52,577 nucleotides of DNA, from the NCBI GenBank assembly GCA_038101125.1, contig JAYNVZ010000005.1:1-52577 (forward strand), given 5' to 3'. Position numbers and translations under genes: made by a program. Positions 8,772 to 19,000 of this stretch are shown here, piece after piece (position 1 is the stretch's first letter; each line of letters begins with the position of its first letter). The notes below the pieces were generated by a model, which worked only from the letters and a program-made list of their open reading frames with translations, was not told where the DNA came from and did no database searches. The stretch comes from GCA-2698665 sp038101125. GTDB taxonomy: Bacteria > Pseudomonadota > Gammaproteobacteria > GCA-002705445 > GCA-002716945.

Positions 8772-9473
8772 TTAAATAAAATCCATTATTAATTTAAAAA
8801 TCTGTTTGTTCCCATTAATGAAAGGAATGTGCCCCAAATCTTCTATAATGGCTTCTGAATAAACATTGTCTCTTTTATCAACAAATTGATCTTTATCTGT
8901 ATTTATACAAAGTATATTATCATTTTTGAGTGATGTATGTTCGCTAAATGAAAATAACTTCATATCATTTAAGTTTTGAATTAATGTCTTGTTGTCAGGA
9001 AGATTATTAATCTCAAATTTATTAATAATTTTTTTAAATTCGTCCATAGGTTTAATAGAATTTTTTACACATTCGTACATGAATCTCTTTATAGCCTTAC
9101 TTCTATCTTTTTCAAGATTAGTAATAAGTTTATTAATATTATTTATATTAAGTTGTTTATTACTAGAGTCATATATTTTTAGATTAGCATTTATTAAAAC
9201 TATTTGTATGTTTGGATTAATTAATGAATAATACGCTTCTAGTATCAATGATGCTCCATATGACCAGGCAATTATAATAGTTCGTTCTTTGATCGCCCTT
9301 AATAAGTTCTTACAGAAATTAATATGGTTTATTTTAGATGCCTTATTCTCCCCATAACCAGGTAGATCAATAGTGTACACAGATTTAAAGTCAGTAAATT
9401 CATTATCTAAACCCCACCATATTTTGCTATCGAATAGCCACCCATGAACGAATATTACGTTTAAATTTTTCAT
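8772..9473 (-). CDS. bioH: Pimeloyl-ACP methyl ester esterase BioH (alpha/beta hydrolase)
   Basis: BioH hydrolyses pimeloyl-ACP methyl ester to end the chain-elongation phase of biotin synthesis. The 233-residue protein has an alpha/beta hydrolase layout: oxyanion-hole segment FVHGWLFDSKIWW, nucleophile elbow AWSYGAS (S71), likely acid D193 or D195 (NTDKDQFVD) and catalytic H215 (DLGHIPF). Sequence divergence is substantial, and the elbow differs from the GWSLGG of E. coli. The family call therefore rests partly on the adjacent bioC, 4 nt downstream. Other alpha/beta hydrolase functions are possible but less likely. It is divergent from plsY across 50 nt. Confidence 0.8.
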   Translation of the reverse strand: MKNLNVIFVHGWLFDSKIWWGLDNEFTDFKSVYTIDLPGYGENKASKINHINFCKNLLRAIKERTIIIAWSYGASLILEAYYSLINPNIQIVLINANLKIYDSSNKQLNINNINKLITNLEKDRSKAIKRFMYECVKNSIKPMDEFKKIINKFEINNLPDNKTLIQNLNDMKLFSFSEHTSLKNDNILCINTDKDQFVDKRDNVYSEAIIEDLGHIPFINGNKQIFKLIMDFI

Positions 9474-9523
9474 ACCTTATAAGTTATCTTTTTTTAATGT
9501 ACTATTGATTATATATTAATCAG

Positions 9524-10114
9524 ATGTCAGAAAATATGATCAACACTGAAACCTTTATCATTATTGTATTATTGTATCTACTAGGATCTATACCATTTGC
9601 TGTTGTAAGCTCTAAAATATTCAATCTACCTGACCCAAGATCATTTGGCTCGAAAAATCCAGGTGCAACGAATGTTATGAGAAGTGGCAATAAACTAGCA
9701 GCACTTTTTACATTGCTAGGTGATGGTCTTAAAGGATTCATACCTATCTCTTTTTTGCTAAGCCATGGTTTTGTTGAATACGAATTATACTTGCTATCAT
9801 TTCTTATATTAATAGGCCATTGTTATCCCATTACCCTAAACTTCAAAGGTGGCAAAGGTGTGGCAACGTCACTCGGCATACTATTTGCTCTTACTCCACT
9901 GGTTGCAATGTGTGTAATTATGTCATGGCTATTAGTGTATTATCTTTTTAAGATTTCAGGTGTGTCTGCACTAGTAGGTTTTCTATTATTACCTTTGTTC
10001 ATGTATCTGTTTACTGATGACAGTTATATGATAATACTATCTTTTTTTAATGTTATTTTTATCTATCTAACACATAAAAAGAACATTGTTGACTTTTTGT
10101 CAAGCCAATCTTGA
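9524..10114 (+). CDS. plsY: Acyl-phosphate glycerol-3-phosphate acyltransferase PlsY
   Basis: PlsY transfers an acyl group from acyl-phosphate to glycerol-3-phosphate, the first step of phospholipid synthesis in the inner membrane. The 196-residue protein has about five membrane helices and the family motifs GSIPFA, DPRSFGSKNPGATNVMR, GDGLKG and the glycine-rich FKGGKGVATSLG. It faces tsaD tail to tail with a 15-nt overlap of coding ends, the same neighbour it has in many gammaproteobacteria. Confidence 0.95.
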   Translation: MSENMINTETFIIIVLLYLLGSIPFAVVSSKIFNLPDPRSFGSKNPGATNVMRSGNKLAALFTLLGDGLKGFIPISFLLSHGFVEYELYLLSFLILIGHCYPITLNFKGGKGVATSLGILFALTPLVAMCVIMSWLLVYYLFKISGVSALVGFLLLPLFMYLFTDDSYMIILSFFNVIFIYLTHKKNIVDFLSSQS

Positions 10115-11092
10115 TGAAGGGCTTGGGTTTATCTCAAGAGAGCTTTTGATATCTTTATGATATTTTAAATAACCCATATAAGCTATCATCGCACCATTAT
10201 CTGTGCTAAACGCAATATCTGGGAAAAAGATATTTTTGTTGCGTTTTTCATTTTCAAATCTTTCTCTCAATCTCTTGTTAGCGCTAACACCACCAGATAT
10301 AACAATATTATCAACATTTAGATCAGTCGCTGCCCGAAGAGTTTTAGATATCAACACATCTAAAATTGCATTTTCAAAATCAAACGCAATATTAGATATT
10401 AGTTCTTCTGTTAAAAGATTTTTATTAACAGATTGAGTAACGTGTGTTTTGAGACCGCTAAAACTAAAATCATAGCAATTTGTATTTATCATTGGTCTAG
10501 GAAATTTAAAAGATGATGAGGATGTTCTGGCAGATGCTTTCGATATCTGTGGGCCACCTGGATATGGTAAACCGAGATGTCTTGCAACCTTGTCAAAAAC
10601 CTCGCCGGCAGAATCATCCAATGTCTTTCCCAGTACGTCATAGTTGGTACTAGAATTAACTGATGATAGGATAGTATGTCCTCCAGATACAAGTAACGAT
10701 ATGAATGGTGGCTTTAATGACTTCTCTGATATCATAGGAGAAAAAATATGCGCCTCTAAATGATCAATTTCTATGGATGGTATTTTTAGTGTCCAGGCTA
10801 ATGATTTTGAAAATGATGCCCCAGTTAACAAAGGACCTAATAATCCAGGCCCATTAGTGAAAGCAATTAGGTCTATATCTTTTAAGTCTTTTGCTGTGAT
10901 ATTTAACAGTTCATCTAGTAATGGTACTAATTTTAAAACATGATCTCTGGATGCCAATTCTGGAACAACTCCGCCATACTTCCCATGTATGGTATGTTGC
11001 GAGTTTACAACATGCCCCAGCATACCTGCGTCAGAGTCATAAAGCGCTAATCCTGTTTCATCGCAAGAAGATTCTACTCCCATTACTAACAT
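10100..11092 (-). CDS. tsaD: tRNA N6-threonylcarbamoyladenosine transferase TsaD
   Basis: Transfers the threonylcarbamoyl group to A37 of tRNAs that read ANN codons, together with TsaB and TsaE. The 330-residue protein has the ASKHA fold of the Kae1/Gcp family. It has the N-terminal GVESSCDETGLALYD, the metal-binding pair H111 and H115 in HLEAHIFSP, LLVSGGHT, DDSAGEVFDKVAR and ISGGVSANKRLR. It is divergent from rpsU across 84 nt of AT-rich DNA that must hold both promoters; the rpsU-tsaD head-to-head pairing is common in gammaproteobacteria. Confidence 0.96.
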   Translation of the reverse strand: MLVMGVESSCDETGLALYDSDAGMLGHVVNSQHTIHGKYGGVVPELASRDHVLKLVPLLDELLNITAKDLKDIDLIAFTNGPGLLGPLLTGASFSKSLAWTLKIPSIEIDHLEAHIFSPMISEKSLKPPFISLLVSGGHTILSSVNSSTNYDVLGKTLDDSAGEVFDKVARHLGLPYPGGPQISKASARTSSSSFKFPRPMINTNCYDFSFSGLKTHVTQSVNKNLLTEELISNIAFDFENAILDVLISKTLRAATDLNVDNIVISGGVSANKRLRERFENEKRNKNIFFPDIAFSTDNGAMIAYMGYLKYHKDIKSSLEINPSPSSRLA

Positions 11093-11176
11093 TGTTACCT
11101 CTATTTATTTAAATCTATTGCTTTATTAGTATAATCAAGTAATATTACGCCATTATAAACTATTTTAAATAAATAT

Positions 11177-11401
11177 ATGCCAAGTGTACAAATTAGAGAA
11201 AATGAGCCATTTGAAATTGCTCTAAGAAGGTTTAAAAGAGGCTGTGAAAAAGCAGGTATTTTAACAGAAACACGCAGACGCGAGTTCTATGAAAAGCCTA
11301 CAGCCATGAGAAAAAGAAAAATTGCTGCTGCAACCAAAAGACATAAAAGGAAAGTAAGTATGTCTGCAATCAGAAAAAAACCTCCATATAAAAAATTCTA
11401 A
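11177..11401 (+). CDS. rpsU: 30S ribosomal protein S21
   Basis: A small basic protein of the 30S subunit, involved in initiation. The 74-residue protein starts PSVQIRENEPFEIALRRFKR and has the basic REFYEKPTAMRKRK segment and C-terminal lysines. It is slightly longer than the 71-residue E. coli S21. It opens the macromolecular-synthesis operon, followed 6 nt later by yqeY, while dnaG lies 9 kb further on. Confidence 0.97.
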   Translation: MPSVQIRENEPFEIALRRFKRGCEKAGILTETRRREFYEKPTAMRKRKIAAATKRHKRKVSMSAIRKKPPYKKF

Positions 11402-11407
11402 TCTTTG

Positions 11408-11863
11408 ATGTCAAATCAATCTACTAAAGATAAAATACAAGAAGATCTCGTGAAATCTATGAAATCGGGCGAAAAGGATAAAGTTGAAATTATTCGTTTT
11501 GCTCAGTCATTCATAAAACAATTAGAAAAAGATAAAAATATAGAATTATCAGAGTCTGAGACTGTGCAAGTACTCAAGAAAGTCATAAAAAGGAATCAAG
11601 AATCATATGATCAATTTATAAATGCAGGAAGAGATGATTTAGCTGCTAAAGAAAAAAAAGAAATGGATATTATAAAAACCTATTTACCAGAAGAAATGTC
11701 TGAAGCGGATATGATTGAAGTAGTAAAAAAATCTATAGTAAACTGTGAGGCTAAAAGTTCTAAAGATATGGGCAAAGTTATGGCTGATATCAAAAAAAAC
11801 CATGGAGATAATGCAGATATGAGCATGGTAAGCAAAATAGTCAAAGAACTCTTGTCTCTTTAA
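11408..11863 (+). CDS. yqeY: GatB/YqeY domain protein
   Basis: A 151-residue protein of the YqeY family, related to the tRNA-binding tail domain of GatB. It is all-helical, with the family stretch LKKVIKRNQESYDQFINAGR, AAKEKKEMDIIKTYLPEEMSE and SKDMGKVMADIKKNHGDNADMS (the last segment is typical of the domain). Its cellular role is not firmly established. It is normally found between rpsU and dnaG, and lies 6 nt after rpsU here. I chose the ATG at 11408; a TTG one codon earlier is possible. Confidence 0.92.
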   Translation: MSNQSTKDKIQEDLVKSMKSGEKDKVEIIRFAQSFIKQLEKDKNIELSESETVQVLKKVIKRNQESYDQFINAGRDDLAAKEKKEMDIIKTYLPEEMSEADMIEVVKKSIVNCEAKSSKDMGKVMADIKKNHGDNADMSMVSKIVKELLSL

Positions 11864-11934
11864 TCTTATAAAAACATATAATCTTTATTCCACTGGTCAT
11901 ATCACTAACAGATATAGTATAATTTTAATTCATT

Positions 11935-13368
11935 ATGGATAAGAATCTTCAATTTCTAGAACTTAAGCGCATGGACCCTAAGGTTACTCCAGCAGATAAG
12001 CGACTGAAAAATTACAAAGAAATTTATGCGCACTATACGGTAAAACAAGCAAGCGAGCAATCTGGAAGATGCATAGAGTGTGGAAACCCATATTGTGAGT
12101 GGAAATGCCCTGTTCATAACTTTATTCCCCAATGGCTTAAGTTGATTTCAGAAGATAGATTATTAGAGGCAGCAGACTTGTCTCATCAAACTAACTCTCT
12201 ACCCGAAATTTGTGGAAGAATTTGCCCGCAAGACAGATTATGCGAGGGAGCTTGTACATTGAATGATGGCTTTGGTGCTGTGACCATCGGAAGTATAGAA
12301 AAATACATAACAGATGAGGCGCTAAAAAGGGGATGGCAACCAGATTTATCAAATGTTAAACCTACAAATTTCAAAGTTGGCATTATTGGCGCAGGACCTG
12401 CTGGTTTAGCTTGCGCAGATGTTTTAGCGAGAAAAGGAATCAAATCTGTCGTGTATGATAAATACGAAGAAATAGGCGGTCTTCTAACCTTTGGTATACC
12501 GCCATTTAAACTAGACAAAGAAATAGTATATAAAAGAAGAAAAATTCTTGAAGGAATGGGTGTTGAATTTAAGCTTAATATTGAAGTAGGCAAAGATATA
12601 CCTTTTACAAAGTTTTTATCAGAATATGATGCGGTATTTACTGGCATGGGTACATATACTTACATGAAAGGAGGCTTTAGTGGCGAAGATCTTGATGGTG
12701 TTTATGACTCACTCCCATATTTAAATTCCAACATAAGAAGACTAATGAAGTCAGATAAAAATGATTATATAGATATGAAAAATCAACGAGTCTTGGTTTT
12801 AGGAGGCGGTGACACAGCTATGGATTGCAATAGAACCGCAATCAGACAGGGTGCTAGAAAAGTTTACTGCGCATATAGAAGAAATGAAGAGAACATGCCA
12901 GGTTCAAAAAGGGAAGTTAAAAATAGTAAAGAGGAAGGCGTTAATTTTTTGTGGAACATGCAACCTATTGAAATAGTTGGAGATACAAAAGTTGAAGGAG
13001 TTAAGTTTGTTAAAACAATGCTACAAAAAACAGATATACGTGGTAGAGAAATACCAGTTCCTATAAAAGGAACAGAAAAAATTATTAGAGCAGACAGGGT
13101 CATAATGGCATTCGGTTTTAGACCTAACCCTCCCGCTTGGCTGACAAAAAACAAAGTGAAAATAGATGGTATCGGCAGGGTGATGATAAATAATAAATCG
13201 GGCTTTGCACATCAAACACATAACCCGAAGGTATTTGCTGGCGGAGATATGGTTAGAGGCTCTGACCTTGTTGTAACTGCAGTGTTTGAAGGAAGGAATG
13301 CAGCAGAAGGAATATCAAAATATCTTAATGAAAAATTAAAAAAGGAACTGAATGTTGCAAACGCATAA
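11935..13368 (+). CDS. gltD: Glutamate synthase small (beta) subunit
   Basis: Delivers electrons from NADPH to the large GOGAT subunit. The 477-residue protein has an N-terminal iron-sulfur domain with Cys clusters (CIECGNPYCEWKCPVH and CGRICPQDRLCEGAC), an FAD-binding GIIGAGPAGLACADVLA near residue 150 and an NADPH-binding VLVLGGGDTAMDC near residue 290. It is separated from its partner gltB (16031-20485) by hemE, aroK and aroB, the reverse of the usual gltB-gltD order. The last 17 nt overlap hemE. Confidence 0.97.
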   Translation: MDKNLQFLELKRMDPKVTPADKRLKNYKEIYAHYTVKQASEQSGRCIECGNPYCEWKCPVHNFIPQWLKLISEDRLLEAADLSHQTNSLPEICGRICPQDRLCEGACTLNDGFGAVTIGSIEKYITDEALKRGWQPDLSNVKPTNFKVGIIGAGPAGLACADVLARKGIKSVVYDKYEEIGGLLTFGIPPFKLDKEIVYKRRKILEGMGVEFKLNIEVGKDIPFTKFLSEYDAVFTGMGTYTYMKGGFSGEDLDGVYDSLPYLNSNIRRLMKSDKNDYIDMKNQRVLVLGGGDTAMDCNRTAIRQGARKVYCAYRRNEENMPGSKREVKNSKEEGVNFLWNMQPIEIVGDTKVEGVKFVKTMLQKTDIRGREIPVPIKGTEKIIRADRVIMAFGFRPNPPAWLTKNKVKIDGIGRVMINNKSGFAHQTHNPKVFAGGDMVRGSDLVVTAVFEGRNAAEGISKYLNEKLKKELNVANA

Positions 13369-14410
13369 TCATCTCTTTTTAAAAGCCATTAAAAATGAAC
13401 CTATTGAAAGAACTCCGATTTGGATTATGCGACAAGCAGGTAGATATCTACCAGAATATATTAATCTTAAAAATAAAGCTGGAGGTTTTATAAGTTTGGT
13501 GAAAAATCCTGAACTTGCATGTGAAATTACTCTCCAACCCCTGAAAAGATTCTCTCTTGATAGCGCAATTGTTTTCTCAGATATCTTAGTAATATCGGAA
13601 ATGCTTGGGATTAATTTAAGTTTTATAGAAAACAAAGGTCCTGTCTTTGATAAAACAATAAGATCTGAAAAAGATCTAAATCAAATAAATATTAATGATT
13701 ACCATGTCGACAATCTAGAATATGTATTTGATACGATTAAATTATTAAAAAATGAATTACATAAAAAAAAACCTTTAATTGGTTTTATTGGTAGTCCATG
13801 GACAGTCGCAACATATATTGTAGAGGGTAACTCATCTAAGAAGTTTAACAATGTACTAGGTATGCTAAAAAACAATCCTGAGTTACTACATAAAATATTA
13901 AATATTTTAACCGATGTAAGTATAGAGTATCTAAATAAACAAATATTATCAGGAATTGATGTCTCTATGATATTTGATACTTGGGGAGGATTATTAAATG
14001 ACAAAGAATACGAGGAGTTTTCACTACGTTATATCAAAAAAATAAAAGCTTCATTAGTGAGCACGGGTATCCCGCTTATCTATTATATTAGAGAAACTGA
14101 AAAAAAAATACATATTTTAAAAGATATGGATATAGATGTTCTAGGAATTGACTCATCATCAAACATTGGCCTTATAAAGAATCAAATAGGCAATAAGTAT
14201 GCTCTACAGGGAAACCTTGATGTTAATGTGTTAAAATTAGATGAGAAAAATATGCGTGAGTCTGTGGAAGAAATACTTAGAGATTACAACTCGCCCTCTG
14301 GACATATTTTTAATCTTGGAACAGGTATCACCCCGGACATAGATCCAGATAAAGTTAAAATGCTTATAGATATTCTTGCCGACATTAGTCCAAAATATAA
14401 TGTAAAATAG
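13352..14410 (+). CDS. hemE: Uroporphyrinogen decarboxylase
   Basis: Decarboxylates the four acetate chains of uroporphyrinogen III to give coproporphyrinogen III in heme synthesis. The 352-residue protein has the signature RTPIWIMRQAGRYLPEY near the N-terminus, SDILVISEMLG with the catalytic aspartate, GFIGSPWTVATYIVEG and the C-terminal FNLGTGITPDIDPD. It starts 17 nt inside gltD behind a strong ribosome site (AAGGAA), so it is translationally coupled. The gltD-hemE adjacency is conserved from gammaproteobacteria such as Pseudomonas. Confidence 0.97.
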   Translation: MLQTHNHLFLKAIKNEPIERTPIWIMRQAGRYLPEYINLKNKAGGFISLVKNPELACEITLQPLKRFSLDSAIVFSDILVISEMLGINLSFIENKGPVFDKTIRSEKDLNQININDYHVDNLEYVFDTIKLLKNELHKKKPLIGFIGSPWTVATYIVEGNSSKKFNNVLGMLKNNPELLHKILNILTDVSIEYLNKQILSGIDVSMIFDTWGGLLNDKEYEEFSLRYIKKIKASLVSTGIPLIYYIRETEKKIHILKDMDIDVLGIDSSSNIGLIKNQIGNKYALQGNLDVNVLKLDEKNMRESVEEILRDYNSPSGHIFNLGTGITPDIDPDKVKMLIDILADISPKYNVK

Positions 14411-14414
14411 CACT

Positions 14415-14924
14415 ATGGATTTAAAAAATATCTTTATTGTTGGAGCTATGGGCTCAGGAAAGTCATCAATAGGAAAACTTTTTGCACAAAGTTGTCAGAA
14501 ACAATTTCTAGATACTGACCATGAGATTGAAAATGAAAGTAAACTTGACATTACAACAATATTTGAGAAATATGGCGAAGAAGAGTTTAGAAAAAAAGAA
14601 ACCAAATTACTTGAAGAATTATCTGGAGTAGAGAATCATATAGTAGCAACTGGTGGCGGAATAATATTGAAACAGGAAAATGTTGATATTATGAAAAAAA
14701 TGGGGATGATAGTTTTTTTAGACATTGATTTAAAGACTCAAATCAAACGTGTTAAATATAGAAAACATCGCCCATTACTAAAGAATACCGATCTAGAGAA
14801 AAGATTAAAAATTTTAAAAAGTGAGAGAGATCCTATTTATAATACTATTGCAGATTATATAATAGATGTCTCTAGAAAAGATAAAAAAACAGTGGTTGAG
14901 GAAATTAAAAATAAATTACTATGA
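14415..14924 (+). CDS. aroK: Shikimate kinase
   Basis: Phosphorylates the 3-hydroxyl of shikimate with ATP in the chorismate pathway. The 169-residue protein shows the P-loop GAMGSGKSSIGK, the shikimate-binding DTDHEIE, FRKKETKLL, ATGGGIIL and the lid region YRKHRPLL. It lies 4 nt after hemE and overlaps aroB by 4 nt (ATGA), the universal aroK-aroB coupling of gammaproteobacteria. Confidence 0.96.
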   Translation: MDLKNIFIVGAMGSGKSSIGKLFAQSCQKQFLDTDHEIENESKLDITTIFEKYGEEEFRKKETKLLEELSGVENHIVATGGGIILKQENVDIMKKMGMIVFLDIDLKTQIKRVKYRKHRPLLKNTDLEKRLKILKSERDPIYNTIADYIIDVSRKDKKTVVEEIKNKLL

Positions 14925-15997
14925 AGAAAGTGTCATTAAAACTCAAACATAAGAACATACCAATTTATATTGGTAACAATATATTTGTTGGATCTACTAT
15001 TGCTAATCATATTAAGCATAAAGATGTAGTAATTATTACTAATACTAAAATTGCTAATCTCCATTTAAAAAAAGTTAAGGGATCTCTAAAAGGTTTTTTA
15101 GTAAAAACTTTAATACTACCTGATGGCGAAAAATATAAAAATATTAACACGCTAAATAAAATTCATGATTATTTAATTAAAAATAAATTTAATAGGGATC
15201 TAACTGTTATAGCTTTAGGCGGAGGCGTTATCGGAGATCTCGTTGCTTTTGCGTCAGATACTTTTCTTAGAGGCGTCAATCTAATTCAGATTCCTACTAC
15301 TTTGCTTGCTCAGGTAGATTCATCGATAGGAGGCAAAGCTGGCATAAATCATCAAAACGGTAAAAACTTGATTGGTAGTTTTAAACATCCTGAAGCAATA
15401 TTTATAGACATAATGTTTTTAAAGACACTGTCTAATAAACAGTACATTGCTGGATTAGCAGAAGTTGTTAAGTATGGAGCTATTGGTAATTCTGTTTTCT
15501 TAAAATGGCTTAATAAAAACTCTAAAGCTATATTATCAAGAAAGACTGAATGTTTGATTAAATTAATTAGTACTTCGGTTAAGGCTAAGGTGGATGTTGT
15601 TCAACAGGACGAGAAAGAATCAAATATTCGCGCACATCTAAATTTTGGCCACACGCTAGGACATGCGATAGAGTCAGCTATGAAATATAAAGGGATCCTT
15701 CATGGGGAAGCAGTAAGCATTGGAATGAATTTTGCTGCCGCAATATCTGTTGAGCAAAGCACTCTAGAAATAATGGAATATAATTTACTGGAGGATACTC
15801 TGTTAAAACTAGGTTTACCAATACATGTACCCTCCTCTATCTCTAACAAAAGCATAATGAAGCATATGTCCTTTGATAAAAAGAAAAAAAATGGAAAAAA
15901 TCACCTTATTCTCTTAGAGTCCATTGGCAAAAGCTTTATTTGTCACAAACTCACAGATAGCTACATTTCAAAATTCGTTAAAACATTTCAGAGCTAA
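14921..15997 (+). CDS. aroB: 3-dehydroquinate synthase
   Basis: Converts DAHP to 3-dehydroquinate using NAD+ and a divalent metal, the second step of aromatic amino-acid synthesis. The 358-residue protein has PDGEKYKN, the NAD-binding GGGVIGDLVAF, PTTLLAQVDSSIGGKAGIN, the metal-site LAEVVKYGAI and HLNFGHTLGHAIE with metal-binding histidines. The start codon overlaps the aroK stop. After the stop there is a small hairpin and then gltB, 33 nt downstream. Confidence 0.97.
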   Translation: MKKVSLKLKHKNIPIYIGNNIFVGSTIANHIKHKDVVIITNTKIANLHLKKVKGSLKGFLVKTLILPDGEKYKNINTLNKIHDYLIKNKFNRDLTVIALGGGVIGDLVAFASDTFLRGVNLIQIPTTLLAQVDSSIGGKAGINHQNGKNLIGSFKHPEAIFIDIMFLKTLSNKQYIAGLAEVVKYGAIGNSVFLKWLNKNSKAILSRKTECLIKLISTSVKAKVDVVQQDEKESNIRAHLNFGHTLGHAIESAMKYKGILHGEAVSIGMNFAAAISVEQSTLEIMEYNLLEDTLLKLGLPIHVPSSISNKSIMKHMSFDKKKKNGKNHLILLESIGKSFICHKLTDSYISKFVKTFQS

Positions 15998-16016
15998 TAG
16001 CATAAATAATATGCTA
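15998..16016 (+). other. Perfect 7-bp hairpin between aroB and gltB
   Basis: TAGCATA and TATGCTA form a perfect 7-bp stem around a 5-nt AATAA loop directly after the aroB stop codon. No run of T follows, so it is not a canonical intrinsic terminator. It ends 14 nt before the preferred gltB ATG and might act as an mRNA-stability or processing element. Chance is possible in AT-rich DNA. Confidence 0.4.
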
Positions 16017-16030
16017 GAATCATATTGATT

Positions 16031-19000
16031 ATGATAAACAAGAATATATACAAAAATAATGGTCTTTATAACTCATTATTTGAGAAAGATAATTGTGGAT
16101 TTGGACTCATCACACAGATGGATGATATTCCATCCCACTGGGTTATTGATACAAGCATTAAAGCCCTAGAGAGATTAACGCATAGAGGTGCTGTTTCAGA
16201 TGATGGCAAAACCAGCGATGGTTGTGGTTTACTAATCAAGAAGCCTGATTCTTATTTCAGGAAAATAGCTTTAGGTTTAAACATCAAACTTGATGTTAAT
16301 TATGCATTTGGTTGTGTTTTTATAAATAAAAAAAATTTAAAAAAGACCAAAGAAACACTTCATTTCCAATTAAGAAAACAAGGTTTGGAAGTAAAAGGCT
16401 GGAGAGATGTTCCTATAAATAAAAATGTTTGCGGGAAAGATGCTCTATCAACTTTACCGCTAATTAAACAAATTATTGTATCTGCTCCAAACTCAATGTT
16501 AGAGTCGGATTTTGAAAAAAAATTATATATAGCAAGAATTCAGTCTGAAAAAATTCTTGCTGATGATAATGTTTTCTATGTGCCTAGCCTATCATCAAGA
16601 GTTATTTCATATAAAGGCTTAATTGTCTCTGGGCATATAAAAGACTTTTATCTAGATTTATCGGATAAAAATATGAAGGCATCCATGTGTGTTTTTCATC
16701 AAAGATTTTCTACAAATACTCTTCCTCAATGGAAGCTTGCTCAACCTTTTAGGTACTTAGCACATAATGGTGAAATTAATACAATTCAAGGAAATAGAAA
16801 TTGGTACTTAGCTAGAAGGAATAAACTTAATATTGATTCATTGCCTGAACTCAATAAACTTCACCCACTAATATCTAGAGAGGACTCAGACTCATATACA
16901 TTAGACAATATGTTGGAGTTATTACTTGCTGGAGATATGGGCGTATTCAGAGCTATGAGAACTCTAATGCCGCCAGCATGGCAGAATAATAAAAATATCG
17001 ATGAAAATTTAAAAGCTTGTTATGAATATCATTCCATGCATATGGAGCCATGGGATGGTCCTGCTGGGATCGTACTAACAGACGGAAGATATGCTGCTTG
17101 TGCTCTAGATAGAAATGGATTGAGACCTGCTAGATATGTAATGACGAAAGATAGACATATAACTCTAGCATCAGAAATAGGTGTTTATGATTATGATCAT
17201 AAAGATGTTGTAAAAAAAGGCAGACTAGCTCCTGGTGAAATGCTAGCTGTTGACACAGAAAAAGGTCAATTATTACTAACAGATGAAATTGATCATATAC
17301 TAAAAGATAGACACCCATATCTATCATGGCTTAAAAAATATTCTATCAAATCTCCTGAATATGTCGCAGAGAAAGAATATCCTTTAAATTTTAAATCAGA
17401 TGACTTACTTGTACATAAGAAATCATTTTTGGTAACGTTTGAAGAAGAAAAAGAAATTATAGCTCCCTTGGCTGAGATTGGACAAGAGGCTACTGGATCT
17501 ATGGGGGATGATACCCCTATGCCAGTATTATCATCTCATAATAGATCTATCTATGATTATTTTAGACAACAATTTGCACAGGTTACAAATCCTCCTATAG
17601 ATCCATTAAGAGAAGCAAGCGTGATGTCCCTGGAGGTATGTTTTGGCAAAGAGAGAAATTTATTTGAAGAATCTTCAAAACATGCGGATAGACTAATACT
17701 TAGGTCGCCTGTATTAGATAGACAAACTTATGACTCAATATTGAACTGCACTCAGAAAAATTATCCTAATGACATCATTAATCTAAATTATGAGTCATCA
17801 TTAGATTTAGAAGAAGCAATTAACACTATTTGTGATCGTGTAATTAGAAGTGTTAAAAAAGGAAATGTTAATATTATTTTATCTGATAAGAAAATAAATA
17901 AAAATCAACTAATCATACCTGCACCTATGGCAGTTGGAGCTGTGCATCATAAGCTAATTGATGCAGGACTAAGATGTGATACCAATTTAATAATAGAAAC
18001 AGGTTCTGCGAGAAACCCTCACCACTATGCAGTCCTAATTGGATATGGTGCCACAGCAATTTATCCATACCTTGCTTTTGAAATTTTAAATGAAATGGTA
18101 AATAAAAAGAAAATCACAATAACTAAGTATGGAGATTGTGTAAAAAATTATGTGCAAGGTATCAATAAAGGCATCTTAAAAATTATGTCTAAGATGGGTA
18201 TATCATGTATATCCAGTTATAGAGGTGCTCAACTCTTTGAGATTGTTGGTTTAAATCAGAAGATTGTGGAACTCTGCTTCAAGGATACTACTAGTCGTGT
18301 ATCAGGTTCAGATTTTTCTGATATTGAAGTTGACCTAAAAGATAATAGAAATCTTGCATGGGACATCACAAAAGAAATCAAAACTGGTGGCTTATTAAAA
18401 TATGTGCATAGTGAGGAACATCATGATTACAATCCTGATGTTGTTAAAGCTCTACAACAGTCTGTAATGACTGGAGATTATGAGGACTATAAAAAGTATT
18501 CTAATATAGTAAACAATAGGCAGCCAAGCTTTATTAGAGACTTATTATCATTAAAAGAGAGCTCTAAAAAAATTTCATTATCTAAAGTTGAGCCAGCCCA
18601 AAAATTTTATCATCGATTTGATACTGCAGGTATGTCTCTAGGGGCGCTTTCTCCAGAGGCGCATGAAGCACTTGCTGTTGCAATGAATAAGTTAGGCGGC
18701 AGATCAAACTCAGGTGAAGGCGGCGAAGATAAAAAAAGATTCAACTGTGAAAAAACATCAAAAATAAAACAGGTGGCATCTGGAAGATTTGGAGTCACAC
18801 CACACTATTTGGTTAATGCAGAAGTTATACAAATCAAAATAGCTCAAGGAGCAAAACCTGGAGAAGGAGGTCAATTGCCAGGAGATAAAGTAAATAGCAT
18901 GATTGCAGAACTTAGGTTTTCAGTTCCAGGAGTTACATTGATTTCTCCGCCACCACACCATGATATATATTCAATTGAAGATTTAGCTCAACTCATATTT

